62,570 nucleotides of DNA from Acidocella sp. (GTDB taxonomy: Bacteria; Pseudomonadota; Alphaproteobacteria; Acetobacterales; Acetobacteraceae), in assembly GCA_029077825.1 (NCBI GenBank), contig JAQNCT010000010.1:1-62570 (forward strand), in the 5' to 3' direction. The translations under genes and the position numbers were made by a program. Under the pieces are notes generated by a model. That model was not told the DNA's origin. It made no database searches and saw only the letters and a program-made list of their open reading frames with translations. Of this stretch, positions 47,060 to 54,986 are shown piece after piece (within the stretch, counting starts at the first letter, position 1; every line of letters begins with the position of its first letter).

Positions 47060-47299
47060 TTAGCCGTTATTGACGGTGGTGTTGCTGTTGCTGGTTTCCG
47101 GCAAAGGTGCGGTCAGCGAGCTGGTGGCGGCCATTGAGGCATCCTTAGCCTTTTTGCTGTCGTCATCGGCGATGTTCTGCTTGAAGGACTTAATCCCCTT
47201 GCCGAACTCACCCATCAGATTGCTCACTTTGTTACTGCCAAACAGGATCAAAACCACCGCCAGAACGATCAGCCAGTGCCAAATGCTGAAACTACCCAT
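47060..47299 (-). CDS. tatA: Sec-independent translocase protein TatA
   Basis: 79-residue protein. The N-terminal helix ([20 protein letters not shown], given in part) is followed by an amphipathic helix with [13 protein letters not shown] and a polar low-complexity tail rich in Ala, Ser, Thr and Asn. This is the normal TatA layout; TatB/E differ in the hinge. No tatB or tatC is here, so it is separated from the rest of the translocase. It abuts mtnB, making it the first gene of an operon with methionine salvage and lnt. Confidence 0.9.
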   Translation of the reverse strand: MGSFSIWHWLIVLAVVLILFGSNKVSNLMGEFGKGIKSFKQNIADDDSKKAKDASMAATSSLTAPLPETSNSNTTVNNG

Positions 47300-47386
47300 A
47301 GAAATTCTCCAACCCGCAATTGTATGTGCTTAACCTTGAGGGCACGTATGTACGCCCAACAGCGCACAAAGCCAAATGAAGCATCG

Positions 47387-48340
47387 TCAACCAGTCAAAC
47401 CAGCCCCCAGCAGCAACCCGGCATTGTAAAGTAAATGCAGCAGAATGCCTGGTTTGATGGATTGAAACCGCACTCGCATCCAGGCCGCCGTTGCCCCAAC
47501 CAGCCCAACATCGATGAACCCAACCGGATAGTGAATTTTCTCCGGCGCATGCACCGCCATGAATAAAATGGTAGTAATGACCCCGGCCCAGAGCGGCGAG
47601 ACCCGGCTGGCCAGGGCGGCAAAAATGCCGCCCCGAAAGATATATTCCTCCGCCGGTGGCGCGATGAACACCGCCAGAACCAGCAGCCCCAGCTTCCAGG
47701 CACCGGCGGTTTCAAGTAATTTAGCCGTCTGCAGATTTTGCAACGCCGCGATATCGGGCGGGAAAAAATGCATGATGACGATGACCAGTATAATGATAAT
47801 ACCCGCCAATAAAGCCGCAGTGGCATAGGCGCTGGGTGCTGCCGGGCACCAACCGACGCCACGCGAGCTACCATCATGCAGTTTCGTCGGCCCCACCCGG
47901 TTGATGTACCAAACACTCCACCACGTAGCGGTGAGATACCCGGCGAGCGTAGCGGCGACAACATTATTGTGCTGGAGAGGGTGGATATGTGCCAGTGCGG
48001 CGCTCACCCCCACAACAAAGGCCATTCCCCCCACCCCGACTCCTTGCATCAGGATAAACCCAACCAGCAGTTTGATCGCCTCCGCCACGCCCCAGCGGCG
48101 CGGTATCGTCGGCAGTTGTGTGGATGAGACGGGGGCTATGAGCCGCACGCCCGGCAGCCATTGGCTTTGGAGACACCAATTGAACCCGACGAGACCAATG
48201 ATCATGCCAAGCAGTGGCAATAAGCCCCGGTGCGCGACGATCGTAACATGGTCAGCCTGTCGTTCAAAAATTCCGCCGAAGCCGAGGCCAATGCAGGCAA
48301 ACAAACTTGACCAAACAGTACCGATAACGACGCGCATCAT
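47387..48340 (-). CDS. CPBP-family intramembrane glutamic protease (Rce1-like)
   Basis: 317-residue polytopic membrane protein with about eight hydrophobic segments. The C-terminal ABI/CPBP domain carries APPAEEYIFRGGIFA (motif EExxxR), FMAVHAPEK (motif 2, with a His) and HLLYNA (motif 3). The N-terminal 120 residues are extra membrane helices of unknown role. Members process prenylated proteins in eukaryotes; in bacteria the substrates are mostly unknown. It overlaps the gluQ stop by 4 nt. Confidence 0.85.
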   Translation of the reverse strand: MMRVVIGTVWSSLFACIGLGFGGIFERQADHVTIVAHRGLLPLLGMIIGLVGFNWCLQSQWLPGVRLIAPVSSTQLPTIPRRWGVAEAIKLLVGFILMQGVGVGGMAFVVGVSAALAHIHPLQHNNVVAATLAGYLTATWWSVWYINRVGPTKLHDGSSRGVGWCPAAPSAYATAALLAGIIIILVIVIMHFFPPDIAALQNLQTAKLLETAGAWKLGLLVLAVFIAPPAEEYIFRGGIFAALASRVSPLWAGVITTILFMAVHAPEKIHYPVGFIDVGLVGATAAWMRVRFQSIKPGILLHLLYNAGLLLGAGLTG

Positions 48341-49191
48341 GCTGTACTTTCAGTCAATTGTTTGAGTATCGAAACCGCATCTTCGCCCGCCAACCGCATG
48401 GCACGCAAGGTGGGAGCGCCATCGCGCTTGGCCAACCGTTTACCGTTGGCATTCATCAGCAATTTATGGTGCGTGTACACCGGGCTCGGCAGACCCAGCA
48501 GTTTTTGTAGCAATACGTGGAGATGAGTGGCGGCAAGCAAATCCTCGCCGCGCGTGACATGCGTTACCCCTTGCAGAGCATCATCATGCACCACGCATAA
48601 ATGATAGCTGCTGGGAACATCACTGCGTGCCAGCACCACATCGCCAAGTCGTTGCGGCACTGCCTCCACCCAGCCCGTACTTTCCTCGAAAAACCGCAAT
48701 GGTCCTGGCCCGTGTATTACCGCGCGCAACGCCTGGTTAACATCCAGCCGGCGGGCATATTTTCGCCCCTCGGCGATTCTGGCCGCCCGTTCGGCAGTGC
48801 TAAGGGTTTTGCAGGTGCCCGGATAAACCACCTCCCCGCCATGCGGGGCAGCCTGCGCCTGCGTAATGTCGGAGCGGCTGCAAAAACATGGGTAAAGTAA
48901 CCCCCGGTCCTCGAAACGGTTCAGTGCGGCGGTGTATTCGGCCAAATGCGCCGACTGCACCCGCACTTCGCCATCCCATCCCAGCCCCAGCCAGCGCAAG
49001 TCTTCAACGATGGCATCGGCATATTCCGGCTTGCAGCGGGTGGCATCAATATCCTCCAGCCGGAGCCGGAATTTACCACCTGCCGCGCGCGCTTTCGCCC
49101 AGCCTTTACAGGCTGAAAACGCATGTCCCATGTGCAGATACCCGGTCGGGCTGGGGGCAAAACGGGTCACAACATCCATGCCGCTTAACAT
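48337..49191 (-). CDS. gluQ: Glutamyl-Q tRNA(Asp) synthetase
   Basis: 284-residue truncated class I synthetase that attaches glutamate to queuosine in tRNA-Asp and lacks an anticodon-binding domain. It has TRFAPSPTGYLHMGHAFSA (HIGH-like HMGH at 20-23), RLEDIDATRC, zinc-site YPCFCSRSDI and a KMSKS-like KRLAKRDGA. ATG 49191 or ATG 49179 could start it; the second lies closer to the TRFAPSP strand. It is divergent from the HNH gene and coupled to the CPBP protease. Confidence 0.92.
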   Translation of the reverse strand: MLSGMDVVTRFAPSPTGYLHMGHAFSACKGWAKARAAGGKFRLRLEDIDATRCKPEYADAIVEDLRWLGLGWDGEVRVQSAHLAEYTAALNRFEDRGLLYPCFCSRSDITQAQAAPHGGEVVYPGTCKTLSTAERAARIAEGRKYARRLDVNQALRAVIHGPGPLRFFEESTGWVEAVPQRLGDVVLARSDVPSSYHLCVVHDDALQGVTHVTRGEDLLAATHLHVLLQKLLGLPSPVYTHHKLLMNANGKRLAKRDGAPTLRAMRLAGEDAVSILKQLTESTA

Positions 49192-49312
49192 GACAAAGCG
49201 TTGACATCTGACAAGCCACCTTGCGGCTTTGCGCGGCTTTTGTCATAAAACTCCCATGGCACGCAGACTCCACCAAATATGGCAGGGTTACATGGCTAAA
49301 CCCCAACATTTA

Positions 49313-49327
49313 GTCCCTTTCTGGGAC
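49313..49327 (+). other. Short hairpin just before the HNH nuclease gene
   Basis: GTCCC and GGGAC (49313-49317 with 49323-49327) pair around a 5-nt loop, 11 nt ahead of the ATG at 49338, next to the AGG ribosome site. It could dampen translation; no T-run follows. The gap 49192-49337 also has a TTGACA at 49201 without a convincing -10 box. Confidence 0.3.
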
Positions 49328-49337
49328 AGGTTCAGTA

Positions 49338-49898
49338 ATGCCTGACGGCGGGTTCAATTTTCCCGCCCTTGTTTTAAATGCGGATTTCCGTCCGCTTTCC
49401 TATTTTCCGTTATCTACCTGGAACTGGCAGGACGCTGTAAAAGCAGTGTTCCTTGATCGTGTGTCGGTGCTCTCCGAGTATGAGCGCGAGGTGCATTCAC
49501 CCAGCTTCACCATGCGGCTGCCCTCGGTTATCGCACTGCGCGATTTTATCCCTTCGGCCCGAATGCCCGCTTTCACCCGGTTTAACGTGTTCCTGCGTGA
49601 CTGTTTCACCTGCCAATATTGCGACTCCAAGCGCCCGGCGCCGGAACTCACCTTCGACCATGTGATCCCCCGCGCCCGGGGGGGCCGCACCTCCTGGGAA
49701 AACGTGGTGGCGGCCTGCGGTAGTTGTAACTTGCGCAAAGGCAGCAAGCTGCCGCGCGAATGCCATATGATCCCGCGTCATGAACCCCGCCGCCCCACCA
49801 GTTGGGAGCTGCAGGACAGGGGACGTGCATTTCCGCCCAATTTCCTGCATGAGAGCTGGCGAGACTTTCTTTATTGGGATTCGGAGTTAGAAAATTGA
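49338..49898 (+). CDS. HNH endonuclease family protein
   Basis: 186-residue protein. An N-terminal region (FPALVLNADFRPLSYFPLSTW, given in part) with the alphaproteobacterial HNH-family layout precedes the nuclease core: zinc cysteines Cys92 and Cys95 (TCQYC), His108 (TFDHVIPRARGG), Asn122 (SWENVVAAC) and Cys127/Cys130 (CGSCNLRKG). Such genes are chromosomal and common in alphaproteobacteria, without clear ties to phage or restriction. The stop overlaps the next gene's TTG start by 4 nt. Confidence 0.88.
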   Translation: MPDGGFNFPALVLNADFRPLSYFPLSTWNWQDAVKAVFLDRVSVLSEYEREVHSPSFTMRLPSVIALRDFIPSARMPAFTRFNVFLRDCFTCQYCDSKRPAPELTFDHVIPRARGGRTSWENVVAACGSCNLRKGSKLPRECHMIPRHEPRRPTSWELQDRGRAFPPNFLHESWRDFLYWDSELEN

Positions 49899-50320
49899 GC
49901 TTAACCCTTGTTGACGCCCGCAAAATCCTCGATGCCGCGCTGGATCATTGCATCGATCATAAATACAAGCCCATGGTGGTCGGCGTCATTGATGCCCGCG
50001 GTGCCTTGGTGGCATACGCCGCCCAGGACGGCACCAGCCTGAAACGCGGCGCAATTGCGCTTGGTAAAGCCAACGGCGCGGTAGCGCTGGGTATGGGCAC
50101 GCGCGCGCTGATGAAACGCGCCGAAACCCAAGCTTATTTCATTGACGCTGCCACCGCCGCCATCGGCGGTTCGCTGATCCCGGTCCCCGGCGGCGTTCTG
50201 ATCAAAAAAGCCGGCGTGCTGGTGGGGGCTATTGGCGTCTCCGGTGATACCTCTGATAACGATGAAACCGCAGCGCTCGCTGGGATTGCGGCAGCCGGGT
50301 TTGAGGCCGATCCCGGCTAA
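49895..50320 (+). CDS. GlcG/HbpS-type heme-binding-like protein
   Basis: 141-residue protein of the GlcG/HbpS (DUF336) family: LTLVDARKILDAALDH, VGVIDARGALVAYAAQDGT, GKANGAVALGMGTR, and the glycine-rich VPGGVLIKKAGVLVGAIGVSG C-terminal core. HbpS binds heme extracellularly; most members are cytoplasmic with unknown ligand. TTG 49895 is preferred: GGAG lies 8 nt upstream and it overlaps the HNH stop (TTGA). An in-frame TTG 49874 is less likely. It converges with the HWE kinase. Confidence 0.82.
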   Translation: MSLTLVDARKILDAALDHCIDHKYKPMVVGVIDARGALVAYAAQDGTSLKRGAIALGKANGAVALGMGTRALMKRAETQAYFIDAATAAIGGSLIPVPGGVLIKKAGVLVGAIGVSGDTSDNDETAALAGIAAAGFEADPG

Positions 50321-50426
50321 CGCCCGCCCCCCACCCCGTTATTCGTGCGAGGTGAATAAAGCTTCCTAGCGTTAATGCGTCACGCCGCTTGCGGTGCTAA
50401 ATATCTTTATTAGAAAATACTTGGTT

Positions 50427-51533
50427 TTAGCCTGCAATTTTTTGGGAAGCCGCAGATTTTGAAAATAGGATCTTCACGCGCATCCCCTCGTTCGGAGCCG
50501 ATTGAACTTCGATCTTCGCTTTGGCGTTGGTTCGCAGGGATTGCACGATAAGTGCACCCAGTTTGCCAACTTTTGGCCAGGTGCCGTCTGGCGGCAAACC
50601 AACGCCGTCATCGGCAACCAGCACTTCACAGCCGGAGTCACCAGCCAGACTATGCAGCGTAATGGTACCGCCGTCGCGGCCCTGAAATGCATATTTTAAA
50701 GCATTTGTCAGTAACTCATTGACCACCAGCCCAACCGGCATCGCCACATTTACCGAGACCGGATAGCTATCCACCTTGAGGTCAAGCCTAATACCCTCGA
50801 CCGCATGCGAGTGCAGTACCGAGGAGGCGATTTCACTTAGATATGTTCCGAGATCGATCTCGCCATTTTCACCCTGGTTTGTCAAAGTAGCATACAGTAG
50901 CTTGATTGAATCGATGCGGCCGGCCAGCCTGCCGAACCGCGCCGTGTCGATATTGCCTTTTGCGGCCCGCGCTTCAAGCCGGATCAACGAGGTAATCATT
51001 TGTAGATTGTTTCTGACACGGTGCTGCACTTCGAGCAGCAGCGTATCTTTTTCCCGCAATTGGCGTTCGAGCTCTTCGCGCTGGCTTTCATCATGGTTGC
51101 TGACATCGATCAAAGCGGCAAGCCGGTACATGGGAACGCCATCTTCGTCTTCGATAACATTGGCGTAAGCATCGATTAATGTGGAGCCGTGCTCAGGGCT
51201 ACCAATACGAAAAGTGCCGACAAAATCACTAGATTCCGTGATGGCGGTTCCGAGCAACCTAGTATCGTCTGTAATATCGGTCTGGTCGAATAAATCCCGC
51301 CAGCGTTTGCCAACAATCTCGTTAGTGTTAATACCGCACACGGCCTCAAAGGCAGGATTTGCATAGGTTATATCTTCAGTGTGTTCCATCTGCGCGACCG
51401 CAATGGCGATGGGGATGGCATCGAGAAATCTGCGAAACGCATCATTCTCAAACGCTGCCACGAGGTCAGGCGTTGACAGCAGATTTTCAAGATCTTTCAT
51501 TTGAGAGCCCTGTTCTGTCATACCTGATGGCAT
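50427..51533 (-). CDS. PAS-domain sensor histidine kinase, HWE/HisKA_2 type
   Basis: 368-residue soluble kinase. A PAS domain spans about residues 30-145 (FLDAIPIAIAVAQMEHTEDITYANPAF in part, VGKRWRDLF). The HisKA_2 dimerisation helix has His171 in EVQHRVRNNLQMI. The ATPase has VNELLTNALKYAF and VADDGVGLP. HWE/HisKA_2 kinases often work with single-domain or PhyR-type regulators in alphaproteobacterial stress and light sensing. There is no membrane helix. Start could be Met1, Met5 or Met12. It lies 120 nt after a response regulator gene on the same strand, its likely partner. Confidence 0.87.
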   Translation of the reverse strand: MPSGMTEQGSQMKDLENLLSTPDLVAAFENDAFRRFLDAIPIAIAVAQMEHTEDITYANPAFEAVCGINTNEIVGKRWRDLFDQTDITDDTRLLGTAITESSDFVGTFRIGSPEHGSTLIDAYANVIEDEDGVPMYRLAALIDVSNHDESQREELERQLREKDTLLLEVQHRVRNNLQMITSLIRLEARAAKGNIDTARFGRLAGRIDSIKLLYATLTNQGENGEIDLGTYLSEIASSVLHSHAVEGIRLDLKVDSYPVSVNVAMPVGLVVNELLTNALKYAFQGRDGGTITLHSLAGDSGCEVLVADDGVGLPPDGTWPKVGKLGALIVQSLRTNAKAKIEVQSAPNEGMRVKILFSKSAASQKIAG

Positions 51534-51652
51534 TCCGAAGATTGTATAAAGGTTTCAGAAAGCACAAGAAGCTGCACTGGAAAACCAGAAGCTACGGCAG
51601 ATGGCCTGATTTGTCTACACGGCATCGTTGTTGGTGCAATACAGTACAATTT

Positions 51653-52084
51653 TTAGCGGCAGTTGGCAGGCGGAAACATCGCGCACAACACGCGCTGCAA
51701 GTCATTGGTGGTATAGGGTTTTCCCAAGGTCGGGCGGTTGCGGAACTCCCCTGAGATTGCAGCTCTGCCAGAGCCACTTGAAAATGCGAACGGAATATTA
51801 CGCTCGCTCAGAGACGTTGCGACGGGATAGATGGTTTCGCCAGCCAGATTAATATCAAGAATGGCGCCATCAAAAATCTCGGTCTGAATCAGTGCCAGCG
51901 CCCCCGCCACGTCTGAGGCTTGGCGACTTTCATAGTCCATGTCAGCAAGCTGTTCTTCGAGCAAAAGGGTCAAAAATATATCATCCTCGACAATAAGTAA
52001 CCGCTTTGCCAGCGTCTGTGAGGCGTCAGCCCGTGTAACCGAAGTGGCATTGGAATGACCGCCAAATTCTTGCTGAAAAGCCAT
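51653..52084 (-). CDS. Single-domain response regulator
   Basis: 143-residue receiver-only protein. The acidic pocket is Glu33-Asp34-Asp35 (LIVEDDIF), the phospho-acceptor Asp77 (GAILDINL), switch Ser102/103 (FSSGSG) and Lys122 (LGKPYT). The first 25 residues are a non-conserved extension. No output domain, so it probably acts as a phosphate sink or protein-binding switch for the HWE kinase downstream. Confidence 0.9.
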   Translation of the reverse strand: MAFQQEFGGHSNATSVTRADASQTLAKRLLIVEDDIFLTLLLEEQLADMDYESRQASDVAGALALIQTEIFDGAILDINLAGETIYPVATSLSERNIPFAFSSGSGRAAISGEFRNRPTLGKPYTTNDLQRVLCAMFPPANCR

Positions 52085-52113
52085 GACTATTTCCTCTTAG
52101 CTCTATTAGAAAC

Positions 52114-52230
52114 CTACATTTCTTTCGAAATCGGCATGAACGGCCCGATAATCAAGCCTTTTGTTGATTTAACTTTTCGGTAATCGGAGCTGCCGGTTGC
52201 TTTGCATGCGGCCTGGATCAGGTCGTGCAT
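52114..52230 (-). CDS. Possible 38-residue small ORF or gene remnant
   Basis: Between xseA and the response regulator an ATG at 52230 opens 38 codons ending at 52114. The same frame stays open upstream for about another 30 codons without a start. Codon third positions look GC-rich like real genes here, and the translated text (MHDLIQAACKATG, then KGLIIGPFMP) is not obviously random. No ribosome site is clear and I recognise no family. It could be a remnant of a longer gene or chance. Confidence 0.25.
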   Translation of the reverse strand: MHDLIQAACKATGSSDYRKVKSTKGLIIGPFMPISKEM

Positions 52231-52292
52231 TATCGCAAAGTTGGCGAAGTCTTGATATAATTTGCGGTTGATGCGGACCTCGAGACATCGTC

Positions 52293-53651
52293 TTAAAGTG
52301 ATAGCGCCCCCTGTACCGGTGCGGCTTTTACCGCCACCTCACCATCAGAAAATCTGAGGTTTAGTGCAGCCCCAGGTGCCACCGCCAAGCTTGAGGAAAC
52401 AGCAATCCCTTTCGGCGTTGTCACCAGCACAAACCCCCGTGCCAGCACCGCCTCGTACGAAACCGCCGCCAGCCTGGCCGCCAACGCTTCAACCCGCATC
52501 CGCCCTTCCCGCAGCCGGTTTGGCAGCGGTGTTGTTAACCGATGCTGCAATAACGCCACCTGGCTTCGGCTATGAGCTAAAATTTCACGGGGATGCACCA
52601 GCCGGTTTGCCAGCCGCTCCAACCCGGCGCGTTTGGCGGTGGCAAAGTTCGGTAATGCCAGAACCAACCGCTCCGCCCGGTCATCCAGCCGCTGCCGCGC
52701 TGCTCCTAAAATCCCAGGTAAATCCGGCAATTTGCCTGCGGCGCGGTCAAGCCGCAATCTGGAAGCACCCGCGATGCGCGAGAGTGCTCCGGTCAGCCGG
52801 GCGGTTTTTTGCGCCAAATCCGCCTGCAACTCTAGCCGTGCTGGAATGGCCATTTCAGCTGCGGCGGTGGGGGTGGGGGCGCGGCGGTCTGATACATAAT
52901 CAATCAACGTCGTATCAGTCTCATGACCAACGGCTGAAATCAGTGGAATGGTGCAAGCCGCAGCTGCCCGCAGCACGGCCTCATCATTGAAGGCCATTAA
53001 ATCTTCAAGCGAGCCACCGCCGCGCGCTACAATCAACACATCAGGCCGGGGAATTTCCCCGCCTGCCACCAACCCCGAAAACCCATTGATCGCTGCCGCA
53101 ATCTGGCCTGCCGCTGCCTCGCCTTGAACGGCCACGGGCCAGAGTAAAATTGGAGTCGCAAAGCGCCGTGCAATGGTGGTTTTAATATCCTGCAACACCG
53201 CCCCCTGTGCCGAGGTAATCACCCCGATTAAGCGGGGCAGCATTGGCAAACTGCGTTTTTTTTCCGGTGCAAACAGCCCTTCGGCAGCCAGTTTTGCTTT
53301 CAAAGCTTCGATTCGTGCCAGCAGCGCGCCGGCCCCGGCATATTCCAAGCGCTCAACAATCAATTGGTATTCCGAGCGCTCTGGGTAGGAGGTGATTTTG
53401 CCGGTGGCGATCACCTCCAGCCCGTTTTCTGGCTTCAGCCCCACCTTAGTGGCGGCAAATTTCCAAATAATGCCCTTAATTTTGGCCCCTTCATCCTTCA
53501 GGGCAAAATAGGTGTGGCCGGAGCCATAAACCTTCAGTTCGGTGACCTCACCGCGTACCCGCACGCGCCCAAACGCCCCTTCCAGGGTTTGTTTCACCGC
53601 ACCGGCGATCTCAGAGACCGAAAATTCAGGCGTGTTGGGCATGTCGCTCAT
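52293..53651 (-). CDS. xseA: Exodeoxyribonuclease VII large subunit
   Basis: 452-residue large subunit of ExoVII, which degrades single-stranded DNA. An N-terminal OB domain (RVRVRGEVTELKVYGSGHTYFALKD in part, GIIWK) precedes the nuclease core with GVITSAQGAVLQDI, LIVARGGGSLEDLMAFNDE and SAVGHETDTTL, and then the coiled-coil C-terminus. xseB is not adjacent. Divergent from purD, a pairing common in alphaproteobacteria. Confidence 0.94.
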   Translation of the reverse strand: MSDMPNTPEFSVSEIAGAVKQTLEGAFGRVRVRGEVTELKVYGSGHTYFALKDEGAKIKGIIWKFAATKVGLKPENGLEVIATGKITSYPERSEYQLIVERLEYAGAGALLARIEALKAKLAAEGLFAPEKKRSLPMLPRLIGVITSAQGAVLQDIKTTIARRFATPILLWPVAVQGEAAAGQIAAAINGFSGLVAGGEIPRPDVLIVARGGGSLEDLMAFNDEAVLRAAAACTIPLISAVGHETDTTLIDYVSDRRAPTPTAAAEMAIPARLELQADLAQKTARLTGALSRIAGASRLRLDRAAGKLPDLPGILGAARQRLDDRAERLVLALPNFATAKRAGLERLANRLVHPREILAHSRSQVALLQHRLTTPLPNRLREGRMRVEALAARLAAVSYEAVLARGFVLVTTPKGIAVSSSLAVAPGAALNLRFSDGEVAVKAAPVQGALSL

Positions 53652-53699
53652 GATGAAACTCTATGATAGAGCGCCGGGAAGCAACAAGGGGGTGGCATT

Positions 53700-54974
53700 A
53701 TGCGGGTATTGATTATTGGGTCAGGCGGGCGGGAACATGCTTTGGCCTGGGCCATCTCGACCAGCCCGTTGTTGAGCAAACTCTATGTCGCACCCGGCAA
53801 CCCTGGCACTGCGGCCATTGCTGAAAATGTCGCGCTTTCAGCCAGCAACATCGCTGGCCTGGTAAAATTTGCAGTGGCGCAGAAAATTGACCTGGTAATC
53901 CCCGGCCCGGAAGCGCCGCTGGTGGCGGGCATTGCTGATGCTTGCGCCGCCGTAGGCATTGCTTGTTGCGGCCCCACCGCCGCCGCCGCTCAATTGGAAG
54001 GCAGCAAGGCGTTTTGCAAAGACATTGCTGATGCTGCGGGCATACCCACAGCGGCCTGGGCAGAATTTACCGATGAAGATGCAGCGCATGATTATATCGA
54101 GGATTACGGCGCCCCGATCGTTATTAAGGCTGATGGTTTGGCGGCAGGCAAGGGCGTGGTGGTAGCCACCACCGAGGATGAGGCTCACGCGGCGGTGCAA
54201 GCCATTATGGGTGATAAAATCCACGGCGCGGCGGGTGCCAAAATCGTCATTGAGGAGTGTTTATTCGGCGAGGAAATTTCAGTATTCGCCCTTTGTGATG
54301 GTTTGGATGCGCTGTATCTTGGCGTGGCTGCTGACCATAAAAGAGTTGGTGAAAACGATACCGGCCCAAACACCGGGGGCATGGGCGCTATCTCGCCACC
54401 ACCCTGGGCCAGCCAGGAAATTATCGATGAAACCATGGCGCGTATCATCCGCCCGGCTCTGGCGGCGATGGTGGCACGTGGCACGCCCTTCAGGGGTTTT
54501 TTATTCGCCGGTTTAATGGTGACTGAGGATGGCCCCAAGTTGATTGAATTCAATGTCCGCTTTGGCGACCCTGAATGTGAAACACTCCTGCCGCTGATGC
54601 AGTCTGATTTACTAGCTGTCCTGCAGAGCGCCACCAACGGCACGCTTCAACACGCCAGCATTACCTGGAAAAGCGCAGCTTCGGCCACCGTGGTGGTATG
54701 TTCCAAAGGCTATCCGGGTGCCTATGCCACCGGCAGCGAAATTTATGGCTTGGAGGAAGCAGGCGAACTGCCGGGTGTGATGATTTTCCACGCCGGCACT
54801 ATGGCCGAGCAAGGGGGAATTCTGGCCAATGGTGGCCGGGTACTGGCTGTCAACGCGATTGGCGATGATCTTGCCCAGGCAGTAAAACGGGCTTACGCGG
54901 CGGTGGATGCCATTGAATGGCCAGATGGTTTTTGCCGGCGTGATATTGGCAAACGCGCCATTACGCACCCCTGA
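53700..54974 (+). CDS. purD: Phosphoribosylamine-glycine ligase
   Basis: 424-residue ATP-grasp enzyme of purine synthesis. Typical text: RVLIIGSGGREHALAWA, VAPGNPGTA, VIPGPEAPLVAG, IVIKADGLAAGKGV, NTGGMGAISPPP and EFNVRFGDPECETLLPLM. The start at 53700 lies 48 nt from the divergent xseA start, so both promoters share that gap. It converges with the ABC exporter (12 nt between stops). Confidence 0.96.
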   Translation: MRVLIIGSGGREHALAWAISTSPLLSKLYVAPGNPGTAAIAENVALSASNIAGLVKFAVAQKIDLVIPGPEAPLVAGIADACAAVGIACCGPTAAAAQLEGSKAFCKDIADAAGIPTAAWAEFTDEDAAHDYIEDYGAPIVIKADGLAAGKGVVVATTEDEAHAAVQAIMGDKIHGAAGAKIVIEECLFGEEISVFALCDGLDALYLGVAADHKRVGENDTGPNTGGMGAISPPPWASQEIIDETMARIIRPALAAMVARGTPFRGFLFAGLMVTEDGPKLIEFNVRFGDPECETLLPLMQSDLLAVLQSATNGTLQHASITWKSAASATVVVCSKGYPGAYATGSEIYGLEEAGELPGVMIFHAGTMAEQGGILANGGRVLAVNAIGDDLAQAVKRAYAAVDAIEWPDGFCRRDIGKRAITHP

Positions 54975-54986
54975 GGCTAATTTACA

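Noticed and set aside
49338-49898. HNH protein as a phage, intron or restriction endonuclease
   Set aside because: No phage or methylase genes nearby; the family is a common chromosomal one in alphaproteobacteria.
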